Assembly (NCBI GenBank): GCA_026400415.1
Contig: JAPLPA010000288.1
Coordinates: 358 to 14,221 of the forward strand
Direction of reading: 5' to 3'
From: Afipia sp.
Lineage (GTDB): Bacteria > Pseudomonadota > Alphaproteobacteria > Rhizobiales > Xanthobacteraceae
Length of the DNA stretch: 13,864 bases
Part shown: positions 1-8,959 of the stretch, piece by piece
How positions within the stretch are numbered: the first letter of the stretch is position 1
How the letters are laid out: each line of letters starts with the position of its first letter
Position numbers and translations under genes: made by a program
Notes under the pieces: model-generated
The model's input: only the letters and a program-made list of their open reading frames with translations
The model's database searches: none
Told to the model about the DNA's origin: nothing

Positions 1-2
1 AT

Positions 3-290
3 CACGGCCGTGAAGACATGGTCGATTCGACTCACACATTTTCCGCATCGCTCAAGACGGCGATCGCGGGTTCGAGCCTCGCCTTGACCGTTGGCTTCGT
101 CGGATGGCTGCTGCGCGGGGGCGCGCTGTTGACGGCACTGCTGTCGTCAATCCCGGTATGGCGGCAGTTAGACCCGCTGACAATCCTGCAGGACCGTAGG
201 CGTCGAAACGATGAACCCACCTCGGACGTGGATCGAATTTTCGACAAGGCGAAGCAACGCGACAATGCGGTACGGGGAGCATCCGCATGA
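3..290 (+). CDS. C-terminal tail of a protein entering from the left edge (hypothetical, membrane-anchored)
   Basis: The frame is open to the left edge, so this is probably the 3' end of a longer gene. An internal ATG at 18 would give 90 aa, but no convincing ribosome binding site precedes it. Counting from that Met, residues about 18-47 are hydrophobic (leucine-, alanine- and glycine-rich) and look like one or two membrane segments. The tail after them is charged, with many Arg, Asp and Lys. The phrase around SIPVWRQLDPL resembles, from memory, the C-terminus of very large repeat-rich surface proteins of Bradyrhizobium relatives; this is recall, not a search result. The stop overlaps the start of the next gene (ATGA at 287-290), so the two are probably cotranscribed and translationally coupled. 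The function is otherwise unknown. A small stand-alone membrane protein starting at 18 remains possible. Confidence 0.55.
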   Translation, partial: HGREDMVDSTHTFSASLKTAIAGSSLALTVGFVGWLLRGGALLTALLSSIPVWRQLDPLTILQDRRRRNDEPTSDVDRIFDKAKQRDNAVRGASA

Positions 291-3094
291 AATTACGCCT
301 TGCGCCTACCACGCAAATTACGTTTGGGGTGCTCAGCCTGACGCTGAGCTTGATTATGATCGCGTATTCGTTTGGGCTCTTACCCAATGAAGAACGTGCC
401 TCACTCGATGTCAAGGAGACCGTTGACTCCGTTCAAGGCCGCAATGGAGACGTTCTATCGATCGGCATGCGCGACAATAGCGGCAATCTCTTGATCGCAT
501 CGGCGCGGCATGCTGCGCTATGGAGCACTCAGGACAACGACAAATCGACGCCGACGCATGTGCAAGTTCCTTTATTCGATGGCGAAAAGCCGCAAGGCCG
601 CATCGAACTAGTATTCAAGCCATTGTCGACAGGCGAAAATGTTTTTGGCTTACCCAGCGCACTCTTTGGATTTTTGGGATTTGTCACCTGCGCCGGATTT
701 ATCGGCTATCGATTTATTCTAAGACGCGCTTTGCGGGAACTTGATCCCGGCAGCGCCGTTCCGGAAAGGGTCAAATCAGCCTTCGATACCTTGGCCGAAG
801 GCCTGCTCATTGTCGATGAGCAGGGCGCAATCCTACTCGCTAACGACGCCTTCGTTCAGATGCTTCAGCCCTATAAGCATGCCATCGAAGGCGCGAAGGT
901 CGTTGATTTGCCGTGGGAATTTTTCGGAAAAGTCGATCAAAACGAGTTGCCCTGGCAAACGGCACTGCGAACCGGCGCGCCTATTCTCGGCACGGAAATC
1001 GGTTTGCTCTGCGGAGACGGACAGTTGCGCCGGCTGAGCCTGAATGCGACTCCAATCGCAGACGGTAAGGAGGCAGTTCGGGGTGTTATCGTAACATGCG
1101 ATGACATGACGGCGATGCACCAGATGAACAGCCAGCTGAGCGAAACCGTCGGGGAGCTACAAAATTCGCAGGCGAAGATATCTGAGCAGAACGAGCGGCT
1201 TCGTGTGCTCGCGTCGGTCGATCCACTGACTGGATGTCTGAACCGCAGGACCTTTTTTGAAACAGCCCAGGCGATTATTGCGAATGCCCAGATGAGCTGC
1301 GCTCAAACGTCAATGCTGATGATTGACGCGGATCATTTCAAAAGCGTCAACGATCGATTTGGCCACACTGTCGGCGATAAAGTACTTGTAGGTCTTGCTG
1401 CGGTATTGAAGAAATTCTGCGAAGGACGAGGTATTGTCGGCCGTTATGGCGGCGAAGAATTCTGTGTTCTGATTTCCGGCCTTTTCGAGGATGAGACGGA
1501 ACGATTTGCCGAAAAAATCCGGGCGACGGTAGCGGAGATTGAGGGATGGCTGCCTGACAGCGAGCGGGTGACGATTAGTATTGGAATATTTTCTGCCGGA
1601 GACTCCCGCTGCGAAATCGCGGAATATGTCAAACGCGCGGACGAAGCGCTGTATGCGGCGAAATCCGGCGGCCGAAATCGCTTTGTGAACTGGAAAAGGA
1701 TGCATCTCGAGAAACCTGCGCCAAGTGGGCATGATCGCCGCAATCAACAGACAACCAGTTTTCCGAGCGATGCAAAGTTTCAAGAAATAACAAATCAAAA
1801 CCAGCTTATCGAATATTTCGATGCGATGACCGGCGCCTTGTTGGGTATTGGAAAATTCGCCTTGGCCCACATCAATGTCGACAATTTCCGATATTTCAAC
1901 GATTGCTATGGCCGCGATCAGGCGGATGAATTGCTCGAAAAAATCGGTCATCGCATCAGGATGCGAATCAGGGCCAGCGATAAATTGATCCGGTTAGCCG
2001 GCGACGAGTTTCTCCTCTTCATCAATCCGTTCGATAGCAGGGAGCGGGCCACGCAGATTCTTGAGCGCGTATTTGATGAATTGAAATACCCATTTCAGAT
2101 CCAGGGCAACGAACTATTCGGCTCTTTCTCAATGGGCGTCAGCGTCTATCCGGAGGACGGGCGTGAGTTTGAAATCTTGCGGAAGAATGCCGAAGTCGCG
2201 ATGCGGCACGCAAAGCGGGCCGAGCGCGGCAAATTAATGTTCTTCGATGACGAACTCAATCAGGCGGACGCGAGCCGCATGCGAGCCGAACAATTGCTTC
2301 GGCTCGCAATCCGCGATCGCAAATTTTGCTGCGCATTTCAGCCGAAAATCGATATCAGCAGTCACCGTATCGTCGGCTTCGAAACTCTGGTCCGGTGGCG
2401 CGATGCAGATGGTGAGATCCATCTTCCTGGCGAATTTATCGACCTTGCGATGGAACTTGGACTTATCGACCAGATCACTAATATCGTTCTAGAAATCGCG
2501 CTGAGTTCGATCGAGCCTCTCGACGCGGTTTTCGGCTCTCATACATCGTTCAGCATCAATATCGCGTCCCAACTCGCGGCCAAGACTGAGTTCATGCTTC
2601 CGTTTGCGCGGGCGCTTGAGGAAAGCGGCTATTCGGAACGCATTATTCTCGAATTTACCGAAGAGTCGTTTATCTCGCGTGGATTGTTCCAAACGCGCGT
2701 CGTTCCTGTTCTGCAGGATATCGGCGTTCGCATCTCAATCGACGATTTCGGCGTCGGCTATTCGTCGCTCAGCACACTAGCTGATATTTCTGCAAACGAG
2801 CTCAAGATCGATCGCACGTTCATTTCGGAAATCCATGCTCGTCCGCGCAATCAGAGCATTCTGCGTGCGATTACGTCTATTGCGGATTCTCTCAAAATGA
2901 CCGTGGTTGCCGAGGGCGTCGAAACCTACGAAGAACTCGCCTATCTGCATGGGGCGATGAACATCAAGCTTGTTCAGGGATTCTATTTCTCGAAGCCGCT
3001 TTATCTGAACGACTTGAGTAGCGCGAAGCGCTTCTTTGCCGAAAACGGGCACGTTGCTTCCGAACTGCGCCCAGTTGTTGCAACGGCGATATAA
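287..3094 (+). CDS. Membrane-anchored PAS-GGDEF-GGDEF-EAL cyclic-di-GMP cyclase/phosphodiesterase
   Basis: This 935-aa protein should make and/or degrade cyclic-di-GMP at the inner membrane. Domains in order are: TM1 (about 10-31); a periplasmic loop of about 85 residues; TM2 (about 119-144); a PAS-like region (about 160-278); a short coiled coil (279-306); GGDEF-1 (306-468); GGDEF-2 (about 500-655); and EAL (about 665-920). GGDEF-1 keeps the metal Asp (D347) and GGEEF (388-392) but has no RxxD inhibitory site at the expected place (E379, G382). GGDEF-2 is the reverse: it has AGDEF (571-575) and N530 where the metal Asp is expected, but an intact R562xxD565. EAL looks catalytically complete, with E699-T-L-x-R703, N758, E789, D819-D820, K840, E876 and Q897. 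The start has a GGGGAG site about 9 nt upstream and overlaps the previous stop. No terminator is visible after the stop. The family is certain; which activity dominates is inference. Confidence 0.93.
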   Translation: MKLRLAPTTQITFGVLSLTLSLIMIAYSFGLLPNEERASLDVKETVDSVQGRNGDVLSIGMRDNSGNLLIASARHAALWSTQDNDKSTPTHVQVPLFDGEKPQGRIELVFKPLSTGENVFGLPSALFGFLGFVTCAGFIGYRFILRRALRELDPGSAVPERVKSAFDTLAEGLLIVDEQGAILLANDAFVQMLQPYKHAIEGAKVVDLPWEFFGKVDQNELPWQTALRTGAPILGTEIGLLCGDGQLRRLSLNATPIADGKEAVRGVIVTCDDMTAMHQMNSQLSETVGELQNSQAKISEQNERLRVLASVDPLTGCLNRRTFFETAQAIIANAQMSCAQTSMLMIDADHFKSVNDRFGHTVGDKVLVGLAAVLKKFCEGRGIVGRYGGEEFCVLISGLFEDETERFAEKIRATVAEIEGWLPDSERVTISIGIFSAGDSRCEIAEYVKRADEALYAAKSGGRNRFVNWKRMHLEKPAPSGHDRRNQQTTSFPSDAKFQEITNQNQLIEYFDAMTGALLGIGKFALAHINVDNFRYFNDCYGRDQADELLEKIGHRIRMRIRASDKLIRLAGDEFLLFINPFDSRERATQILERVFDELKYPFQIQGNELFGSFSMGVSVYPEDGREFEILRKNAEVAMRHAKRAERGKLMFFDDELNQADASRMRAEQLLRLAIRDRKFCCAFQPKIDISSHRIVGFETLVRWRDADGEIHLPGEFIDLAMELGLIDQITNIVLEIALSSIEPLDAVFGSHTSFSINIASQLAAKTEFMLPFARALEESGYSERIILEFTEESFISRGLFQTRVVPVLQDIGVRISIDDFGVGYSSLSTLADISANELKIDRTFISEIHARPRNQSILRAITSIADSLKMTVVAEGVETYEELAYLHGAMNIKLVQGFYFSKPLYLNDLSSAKRFFAENGHVASELRPVVATAI

Positions 3095-3242
3095 GGCGTC
3101 CTCGAGTGTAGGTTTTGGAGAATATTACCGTTTCGAAGTTGGCAGTGGCCCCGCGTCGGAGGCACGTGCCGCCGCCCGTTTCAAGCGGATAGGCATCTTA
3201 TATATTTGTTTTCATTGAGGAAAGTCGAACGTAAGAGTTCGG

Positions 3243-3273
3243 TTGACTCCTCAGGGTATGTTAGCTTTATATT
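3243..3273 (+). promoter_or_regulatory. Predicted sigma70-type promoter of imuA-imuB-dnaE2
   Basis: A -35-like TTGACT (3243-3248) is followed after 17-18 nt by an AT-rich -10 candidate (TTTATA 3266-3271, or TTATAT 3267-3272). Transcription would begin near 3278-3281, inside the LexA box. The whole element sits in the 200-bp gap between the GGDEF-EAL gene and imuA. It is read from pattern only. Confidence 0.55.
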
Positions 3274-3274
3274 A

Positions 3275-3289
3275 GAACATATCATGAAC
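3275..3289 (+). promoter_or_regulatory. LexA (SOS) box, GAAC-N7-GAAC
   Basis: GAAC at 3275-3278 and GAAC at 3286-3289 are separated by exactly seven bases (ATATCAT). The complement is GTTC-N7-GTTC, the direct-repeat operator recognised by LexA of alphaproteobacteria. It lies just downstream of the predicted -10 and over the likely transcription start, upstream of the SOS mutagenesis cassette. This is where a repressor site is expected for this operon, so the whole cassette is predicted to be induced by DNA damage. Confidence 0.88.
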
Positions 3290-3351
3290 AAATGATCTCG
3301 GTACTGTTCTTCGGATCAGGACAGGTCACCGATTTTCAGGAGCGTCGCATC

Positions 3352-4131
3352 ATGCTTGCGCGGACGAGAACGCTTGCGGCTTTGCGAGGGGCCATCGATC
3401 GCCTTGAGGGTGACGTTGATGTTCCGTCGCGGGTGGCGCTTGGTCATGTCGGCGTGGACGCCGTGCTTCAAGGTGGCCTGGTGCGCGGCGCGGTGCATGA
3501 AGTGTTTGCCGAGGCGGGGCGTCACGGCACGGCGGCAACTGGTTTTGTCGTGGGCCTCGCGCATCGCATGGCAAGAAATCGTCCTTTGGTGTGGGTGCGG
3601 CAAGATTTCACCGACATTGAATGCGGCGCGCTGTCCATGCACGGGCTCACGGAACTCGGCCTCGATCCGCGCCGTGTGGTGACGGTGCGCGCGGCAGACG
3701 CAGAGATAGCGCTGTGTGTCGCGGCCGATGCAGTGGCCTGCGATGCGCTGGGCTGCGTGGTGCTCGATGTCTGGGGCGAGGTGCGTGCGCTCGATCTTGT
3801 CGCCAGCCGCAAACTCACACTTGCCGCGCGCGCCTCAGGCGTCACGATTCTGATTTCGCGCATCGCGGCCACGCCATCCGCAAGCACGGCAGAGACGAGA
3901 TGGATCGTGCGCGCGGCGCACTCGCCGCCCGGTATGGAAGCATGGGGCGCGCCGATGCTCGACACAAAACTGGTTCGCAATCGCCACGGCCAGACCGGGC
4001 AATGGATCATGGAATGGAATTGTGATGAGTGCCTCTTCCGTGAAGCGCAGACGTATTCTCAGCCTGTGGTTGCCACGTTTGCCGATCGACAGATTGAAGC
4101 GCCAGCTATCGCACAGCGACGCGTTGGATGA
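3352..4131 (+). CDS. imuA: ImuA, RecA-like accessory protein of the SOS mutasome
   Basis: ImuA works with ImuB and DnaE2 in damage-induced translesion synthesis. The 259-aa product has the family's N-terminal block (GHVGVDAVLQGGLVRGAVHE, 31-50), a RecA-fold Walker-B-like strand (CVVLDV, 135-140) and the C-terminal TRWIVRAA and LVRNRHG blocks (182-213). Where RecA has its P-loop there is only a degenerate EAGRHGTAATG (54-64) without GK[ST], so ATP binding in the RecA manner is doubtful, as is usual in the family. I chose ATG 3352 over the in-frame ATG 3292. AGGAG at 3338-3342 lies 9 nt upstream of it and homology begins there. In contrast, 3292 follows the LexA box by 2 nt, about 12 nt from the predicted transcript start, with no room for a ribosome binding site. 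The 3' end overlaps imuB by about 110 bp. Confidence 0.9.
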   Translation: MLARTRTLAALRGAIDRLEGDVDVPSRVALGHVGVDAVLQGGLVRGAVHEVFAEAGRHGTAATGFVVGLAHRMARNRPLVWVRQDFTDIECGALSMHGLTELGLDPRRVVTVRAADAEIALCVAADAVACDALGCVVLDVWGEVRALDLVASRKLTLAARASGVTILISRIAATPSASTAETRWIVRAAHSPPGMEAWGAPMLDTKLVRNRHGQTGQWIMEWNCDECLFREAQTYSQPVVATFADRQIEAPAIAQRRVG

Positions 4132-5617
4132 TGCGCGGCCTTGTGCCGTTGTTGCAAAACTCAACAACGCGCTGGTGATCTTCGCGCTGAACGATGCTTC
4201 GGCATTAATGGGTCTCGATGTTGGTCAGCCGCTGGCTAATGCGCGCATGGTCTGTCCCGATCTGCAGGTGTTTGATGCGGACGAGCCTGCGGACGCAAAA
4301 CTTCTCAGCGATGTCGCCGACTGGTGCGACCGCTTCACGCCACTGGTCGCGCTGAATGCGCCGCACGGATTGTTTCTCGATGTCAGCGGCTGCGCGCATC
4401 TGTTCGGCGGCGAAGCTGCGATGATGCGGACGGTGTGTGCCTCGCTTGAGCGTCAGGGCTTTGAGGTCAATGCCGCGATTGCATCCACGCCTGTTTGCGC
4501 TCGTACACTCAGCCGCGTCACAAAGGGACGTATCGTTGCGGAAGGCGATGAAGCCAAAGCTGTCAACGCTTTGCCGGTCTGGACGCTGGGCGCGGATGAG
4601 ACGATCACCCGTGGACTGCGTCGCGCTGGACTGAAAACCATCGGAGATGTGGCTTCGCGCGCGCCACATGAAATAACCGCGCGGTTCGGCGTAGATTTTA
4701 TATCGGTTTTGCAGCAAGCGCTGGGACAAAACGATGCGCCGATCAGCCCGCGCAAACCGCTGCCGGATTACATGGTGGAGAAGCGGTTTGCCGAGCCGAT
4801 CTCTACGGACTGCGTGATCGCGGCAGCTTTATCGAGTCTGGCGCAGATGTTGATCGCGGCGATGGATCGCGCGGGCAAGGGCGCGCGGATGCTGGAGGCA
4901 AGTTTTTTCCGTACGGATGGCGCGGTGCGCAGCATCAGCGTTCAAACAGGACAACCGGTGACGAAACCCGGTTTCATCGATCGGCTATTTCGGGAACGGC
5001 TCGATGCATTGGCCGATCCGCTCGATCCCGGTTTCGGTTTCGATCTCATTCGCCTGTCGGCGAGCCGTACTGAAATCGTGGTGCAAGAGCAGCGCGATTT
5101 CGATACGCGCTCGCAGGATAATGACGAGATTGCAGCACTGATCGACCGCATCGCTGCGCGCATTGGCGGCAAGCGCGTTATCGTTCATCTGCCGCAAGAT
5201 ACACATATTCCGGAACGCGCCACGATCGCCGCATCTGCGCAACATCATCTTGCCGCGGCGACGCACGCGGCTTGGCCGGAACGCGTCGATTCCGAACCGC
5301 CATTGCGACCGTTGCAATTATTCGAGCGACCGGAAGAAATCAAAGTGATTGCTGATTTTCCGCACGGACCTCCGGCGCAGTTCAATTGGCGCAGGGCGCA
5401 ACACCGTATTGCGCGAGTCGAAGGGCCTGAACGGATTGCCATGGAATGGTGGACGCAATCCCCGGGGACAAATCCAATTGAAAATAAAGAGGCGAGGACG
5501 CGAGATTATTTTCGCATCGAAGACGGGGAGGGCTGCCGGTTCTGGCTTTATCGTGAAGGCATTTATGATCGCGAAGTCACGACATTTCGCTGGTTCATAC
5601 AGGGCGTGTTCGCATGA
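4022..5617 (+). CDS. imuB: ImuB, non-catalytic Y-family polymerase homologue (mutasome adaptor)
   Basis: ImuB is the hub of the mutasome: it binds the beta clamp, ImuA and DnaE2. The 531-aa protein has a Y-family polymerase-like N-terminal part (about 10-240) starting at RRILSLWLPRLPIDRL. The acidic residues needed for catalysis are missing: there is no DxD near the N-terminus, and the SxDE motif is replaced by LDVSGCAHLFGGE (119-131). It is therefore expected to be a dead polymerase, as known for the family. A clamp-binding-like PLQLF lies at 430-434. The conserved C-terminal block GPERIAMEWW (468-477) through RDYFRIED and RFWLYREG (494-513) is intact. The start is GTG 4022 or ATG 4025; GGA at 4016-4018 sits 6 nt before the ATG, which fits it slightly better. 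About 110 bp at the 5' end are read in two frames with imuA, and the stop overlaps dnaE2 by ATGA. Confidence 0.92.
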   Translation: MMSASSVKRRRILSLWLPRLPIDRLKRQLSHSDALDDARPCAVVAKLNNALVIFALNDASALMGLDVGQPLANARMVCPDLQVFDADEPADAKLLSDVADWCDRFTPLVALNAPHGLFLDVSGCAHLFGGEAAMMRTVCASLERQGFEVNAAIASTPVCARTLSRVTKGRIVAEGDEAKAVNALPVWTLGADETITRGLRRAGLKTIGDVASRAPHEITARFGVDFISVLQQALGQNDAPISPRKPLPDYMVEKRFAEPISTDCVIAAALSSLAQMLIAAMDRAGKGARMLEASFFRTDGAVRSISVQTGQPVTKPGFIDRLFRERLDALADPLDPGFGFDLIRLSASRTEIVVQEQRDFDTRSQDNDEIAALIDRIAARIGGKRVIVHLPQDTHIPERATIAASAQHHLAAATHAAWPERVDSEPPLRPLQLFERPEEIKVIADFPHGPPAQFNWRRAQHRIARVEGPERIAMEWWTQSPGTNPIENKEARTRDYFRIEDGEGCRFWLYREGIYDREVTTFRWFIQGVFA

Positions 5618-8600
5618 CGGTCTATGCGGAAATTGGCGTCACAACGAATTTTTCGTTTCTGCGCGGCGCATCGCATCCGCAGGAGTATGTGCACAAGGCC
5701 AGTCGTTACGGTCTTTATGCTATCGGCATTGCGGATCACAACACTCTGGCATGCGTGTTTCGTGCCTACGCAGAACTGGGAAATAAAAGCCGCAATGTCA
5801 GATACAATCCGAAGTTACTTGTGGGGAGCCGTCTGGTTTTCAGCGACGGCACGCCGGACATCTTGGCTTATCCGTGCGACCGCGCAGCCTACGGGCGTCT
5901 TTGTCGATTGCTCAGCAAGGGCAAGTTACGAGCTGGCAAAGGCGAATGTCTTTTGCAGTTCGACGATCTCGCGGAATTCAGCGAAGGTCTGTTGCTGGTC
6001 GTGATGCCGTCCTACCGAATTGAGGCAAAGACGATACTGCGCACGTTAGATGCATTGTCGAAATTGGCCGCCGAAGGAATCTGGCTTGCGGCAACCATGT
6101 TCTTTCATGGTGATGATAAACGCCGAATGGGCCGTCTCGACAGAATTGCGGTAACGGCTTCCACTGATCGCGACGAATGACGTTCTTTATCATTTTCACC
6201 GCCGCCGCGCGTTGCAGGATGTCGTGACGTGCATCCGCGAAAAAAAGACGATTCGAGAAATCGGCAAGAAACTTGAGGCGCATGCGGAGCGTCATTTGCA
6301 GCCTCATGCGCAGATGGTTCGGCTTTACAAGGATTATCCCGCAGCACTTGAGGAGACGGTTCGTTTTGCAGACCGCATTCAATTCAGTCTGAAGCATTTG
6401 GAATACAGTTATCCCGATGAGCCCGTCCCTCCCGGAAAGACGGCGCAACAACATTTATCCGATCTTACTGAAGCTGGTATCAGAAAGTATTTTCCAAGAG
6501 GAATCGACGGCAAGCTTCGCGCGACAATCGACAAAGAGTTGAGTTTGATCGATCAACTCAATTACGCCCATTATTTTCTGACGGTGCACGATGTCGTGCA
6601 CTATGCGCGCGGTCAGAATATTTTATGTCAGGGGCGCGGATCTGCGGCCAACTCAGCTGTCTGCTACGTGCTCGGTATCACGTCTGTGAATCCAGCCGAA
6701 ACGGATGTTCTGTTTGAGCGCTTCATTTCCAAGGAGCGACTTGAGCCGCCGGACATCGATGTCGATTTCGAGCATTCGCGCCGCGAAGAGGTGATGCAAT
6801 ATGTCTATCGTCGCTACGGGCGTCATCGTGCGGCGATTGTCGCAACCGTTATTCATTATCGTCCGCGCAGCGCGATCCGCGATGTCGGCAAGGCGCTCGG
6901 GCTTACGGAAGATGTCACGGCCTCGCTTGCGGACACGGTATGGGGAAGTTGGGGCAAAGGCCTGAACGAGACGCAAGTCAAGCAGGCGGGATTCGATCCG
7001 AATAATCCGATGGTGTTTCGAGCCGTTGAACTGGCAACGCAGCTGATCGAATTTCCGCGCCATCTGTCCCAGCATGTCGGCGGCTATGTGTTGACGCAGG
7101 ATCGGCTCGATTCCTACGTTCCAATCGGAAACGCCGCGATGGACGACCGCACGTTCATCGAATGGGACAAGGACGATATCGACGCGCTCAAGATGATGAA
7201 GGTCGATGTGCTGGCGCTTGGCATGCTCACCTGCATCCGCAAATGTTTTGACCTGATCGCGGATCATAAGGGTAGACGTTACGAGCTTGAGGACATCAAG
7301 GCAGAAAACGAAGACAGCAGTAAAGTCTTCGAGATGTTGTGCAGAGGCGAATCGCTTGGCGTGTTTCAGGTCGAGAGCCGCGCGCAGATGAACATGTTGC
7401 CACGACTGAAGCCGCGCACGTTCTACGATCTCGTCATTGAGGTAGCCATCGTTAGGCCGGGACCGATTCAGGGCAACATGGTGCATCCATATCTGAAGCG
7501 GCGGAAAAATCCTGAGCTTGTCAGCTATCCGTCTCCCGCTCCTCAGCATGGGCACAAGGATGAGTTGAAGAATGTTTTGCATAAGACCCTCGGCGTGCCC
7601 CTGTTTCAGGAGCAGGCAATGCGGATCGCGATGGAAGCTGCGGAATTCACGTCTGAGGAAGCTAACGGTCTGCGCCGCGCAATGGCGACGTTTCGGAATG
7701 TTGGAACTATGCCGAAGTTTGAACAGAGAATGGTCAGCCGGATGATCGCGCGGGGCTATGATCCGGAGTTCGCGAACAATTGCTTCGATCAGATCAAGGG
7801 TTTTGGCAGCTATGGCTTCCCCGAAAGCCATGCAGCCGCATTTGCCCGGCTTGTCTATATCTCATCATGGCTCAAGCATTATCATCCCGATGCTTTTTGC
7901 TGCGGGTTGCTCAACTCCCAGCCGATGGGTTTCTACGCGCCGGCGCAGATCGTCGGCGATGCACGACAAAATGGAGTCGAAGTGCGCGAGATCGATGTGT
8001 CGTTCAGCCACGCGCAAAATACGTTGGAGGAACGCGGCAGCAAGTATTGCGCCGTGCGTCTTGGCTTTCGCCAGATCGATGGATTCAGATACGCCGATCC
8101 CGATGCGGAGCATCTCAGAAAAAGCAGCAACAAGGCGGCACCTGACGATTGGGGTGATCGCATTGTTGTCGCGCGTTCTGGAAAACCATTTGTGTCTCTG
8201 GAAGATTTTGCGCGTGAAACGCGGTTACCGAAACGCGCGCTGAACTTGCTGGCCGATGCCGATGCGTTCCGTTCGCTCGGCGTTGACCGCCGCGAGGCAT
8301 TGTGGGCGGTGCGGAGGCTGCCGGACGATCTGCCGTTGCCGTTGTTTGTGTCCGTGGCTGCGCATGAGCAGCCCGATGAAGCCGCGCAGCCGTTGCCGCT
8401 GATGCCGCTCCCGGAGCAGGTGGTCGCGGATTATCAAACCATCAGGATGTCGTTGAAAGGACACCCGATGGACTTCCTGCGGCCGATGTTCGAACGCGAG
8501 AACGTCATCACCTGCCATTCGGTGTCAGATGCCAACGACAAAAAACACGTGCGCTGCGCCGGTGTTGTGCTGGTGCGGCAGCGTCCTGGCAGCGCCAGGG

Positions 8601-8959
8601 GCGTCGTGTTCATGACATTGGAGGACGAGACTGGCATCGCCAATGTCGTGGTGTGGCCGAAGGTGATGGAAAAGTTTCGCAAGGAAGTCATGGGGGCAAG
8701 GCTTGTTCAGGTCGAAGGCTATATTCAAAGCAGTCCGGAGAAAGTCGTGCATCTCGTCGCGCAACGATTGATCGACCGCACGCACGATCTACACAGGCTC
8801 TCGCACGATCGCATCCCGCACAAATCCGTTCTTCCTCCGAAAACGGCTGCGATAGAACCTCTGGAAGGCGAGGTTCAGGATTATCAAGATGCGCGCGCGC
8901 CTAAGACACGTCATCCACGCAATGTCCGTATTCTACCGCGCTCGCGCGATTTTCATTGA
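5614..8959 (+). pseudogene. dnaE2: Error-prone DNA polymerase DnaE2, disrupted by a frameshift near 6160
   Basis: DnaE2 is the C-family polymerase that carries out mutagenic lesion bypass with ImuA and ImuB. Frame 1 from ATG 5614 gives the PHP domain (YAEIGVTTNFSFLRGASHP onward) and then runs into TGA at 6178-6180, 188 codons in all. Homology resumes in frame +2 from about 6161 (PLIATNDVLYHF, RRALQDVVTCIRE) and continues without a break to the typical DnaE2 end RNVRILPRSRDFH at 8959. Rejoined, the protein would be about 1,114 aa, a normal length. The core keeps the catalytic Asp pair of PPDIDVDF (codons at 6758 and 6764) and the third Asp in KVDVLALG (7205). A C-terminal OB-fold lies at about 8545-8790. 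The only open frame after the break begins at TTG 6212, with no evident ribosome site, and would lack the PHP domain. A sequencing or assembly indel would look identical. Confidence 0.88.

Noticed and set aside
1310..1951. 213-codon - strand frame inside the GGDEF-EAL gene
   Set aside because: It is antisense to clearly conserved GGDEF coding sequence, with no family resemblance and no ribosome site noticed.
3036..3218. 60-codon + strand frame across the end of the GGDEF-EAL gene
   Set aside because: Most of it is an out-of-frame reading of the EAL gene's end plus intergenic DNA, with no ribosome site and no homology recognised.
3216..3253. Inverted repeat TGAGGA ... TCCTCA upstream of imuA
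   Set aside because: The outer 6 bp match, but the inner stem has several bulges and no T-run follows, and it overlaps the predicted -35. It is too weak to call a terminator or operator. The inner GAAC/GTTC pair is spaced 6, not 7, and in the wrong orientation for a LexA box.
6150..6182. Programmed +1 frameshifting to make full-length DnaE2
   Set aside because: No slippery heptamer, no CTT-TGA-type stop signal and no stimulatory structure was evident. DnaE2 is not known to use recoding, so mutation or sequencing error is simpler.
6653..7831. Long 392-codon open frame on the - strand inside dnaE2
   Set aside because: It lies wholly opposite the conserved polymerase core; its product has no recognisable domain and is rich in His and Arg, as is typical of antisense frames in GC-rich genes.
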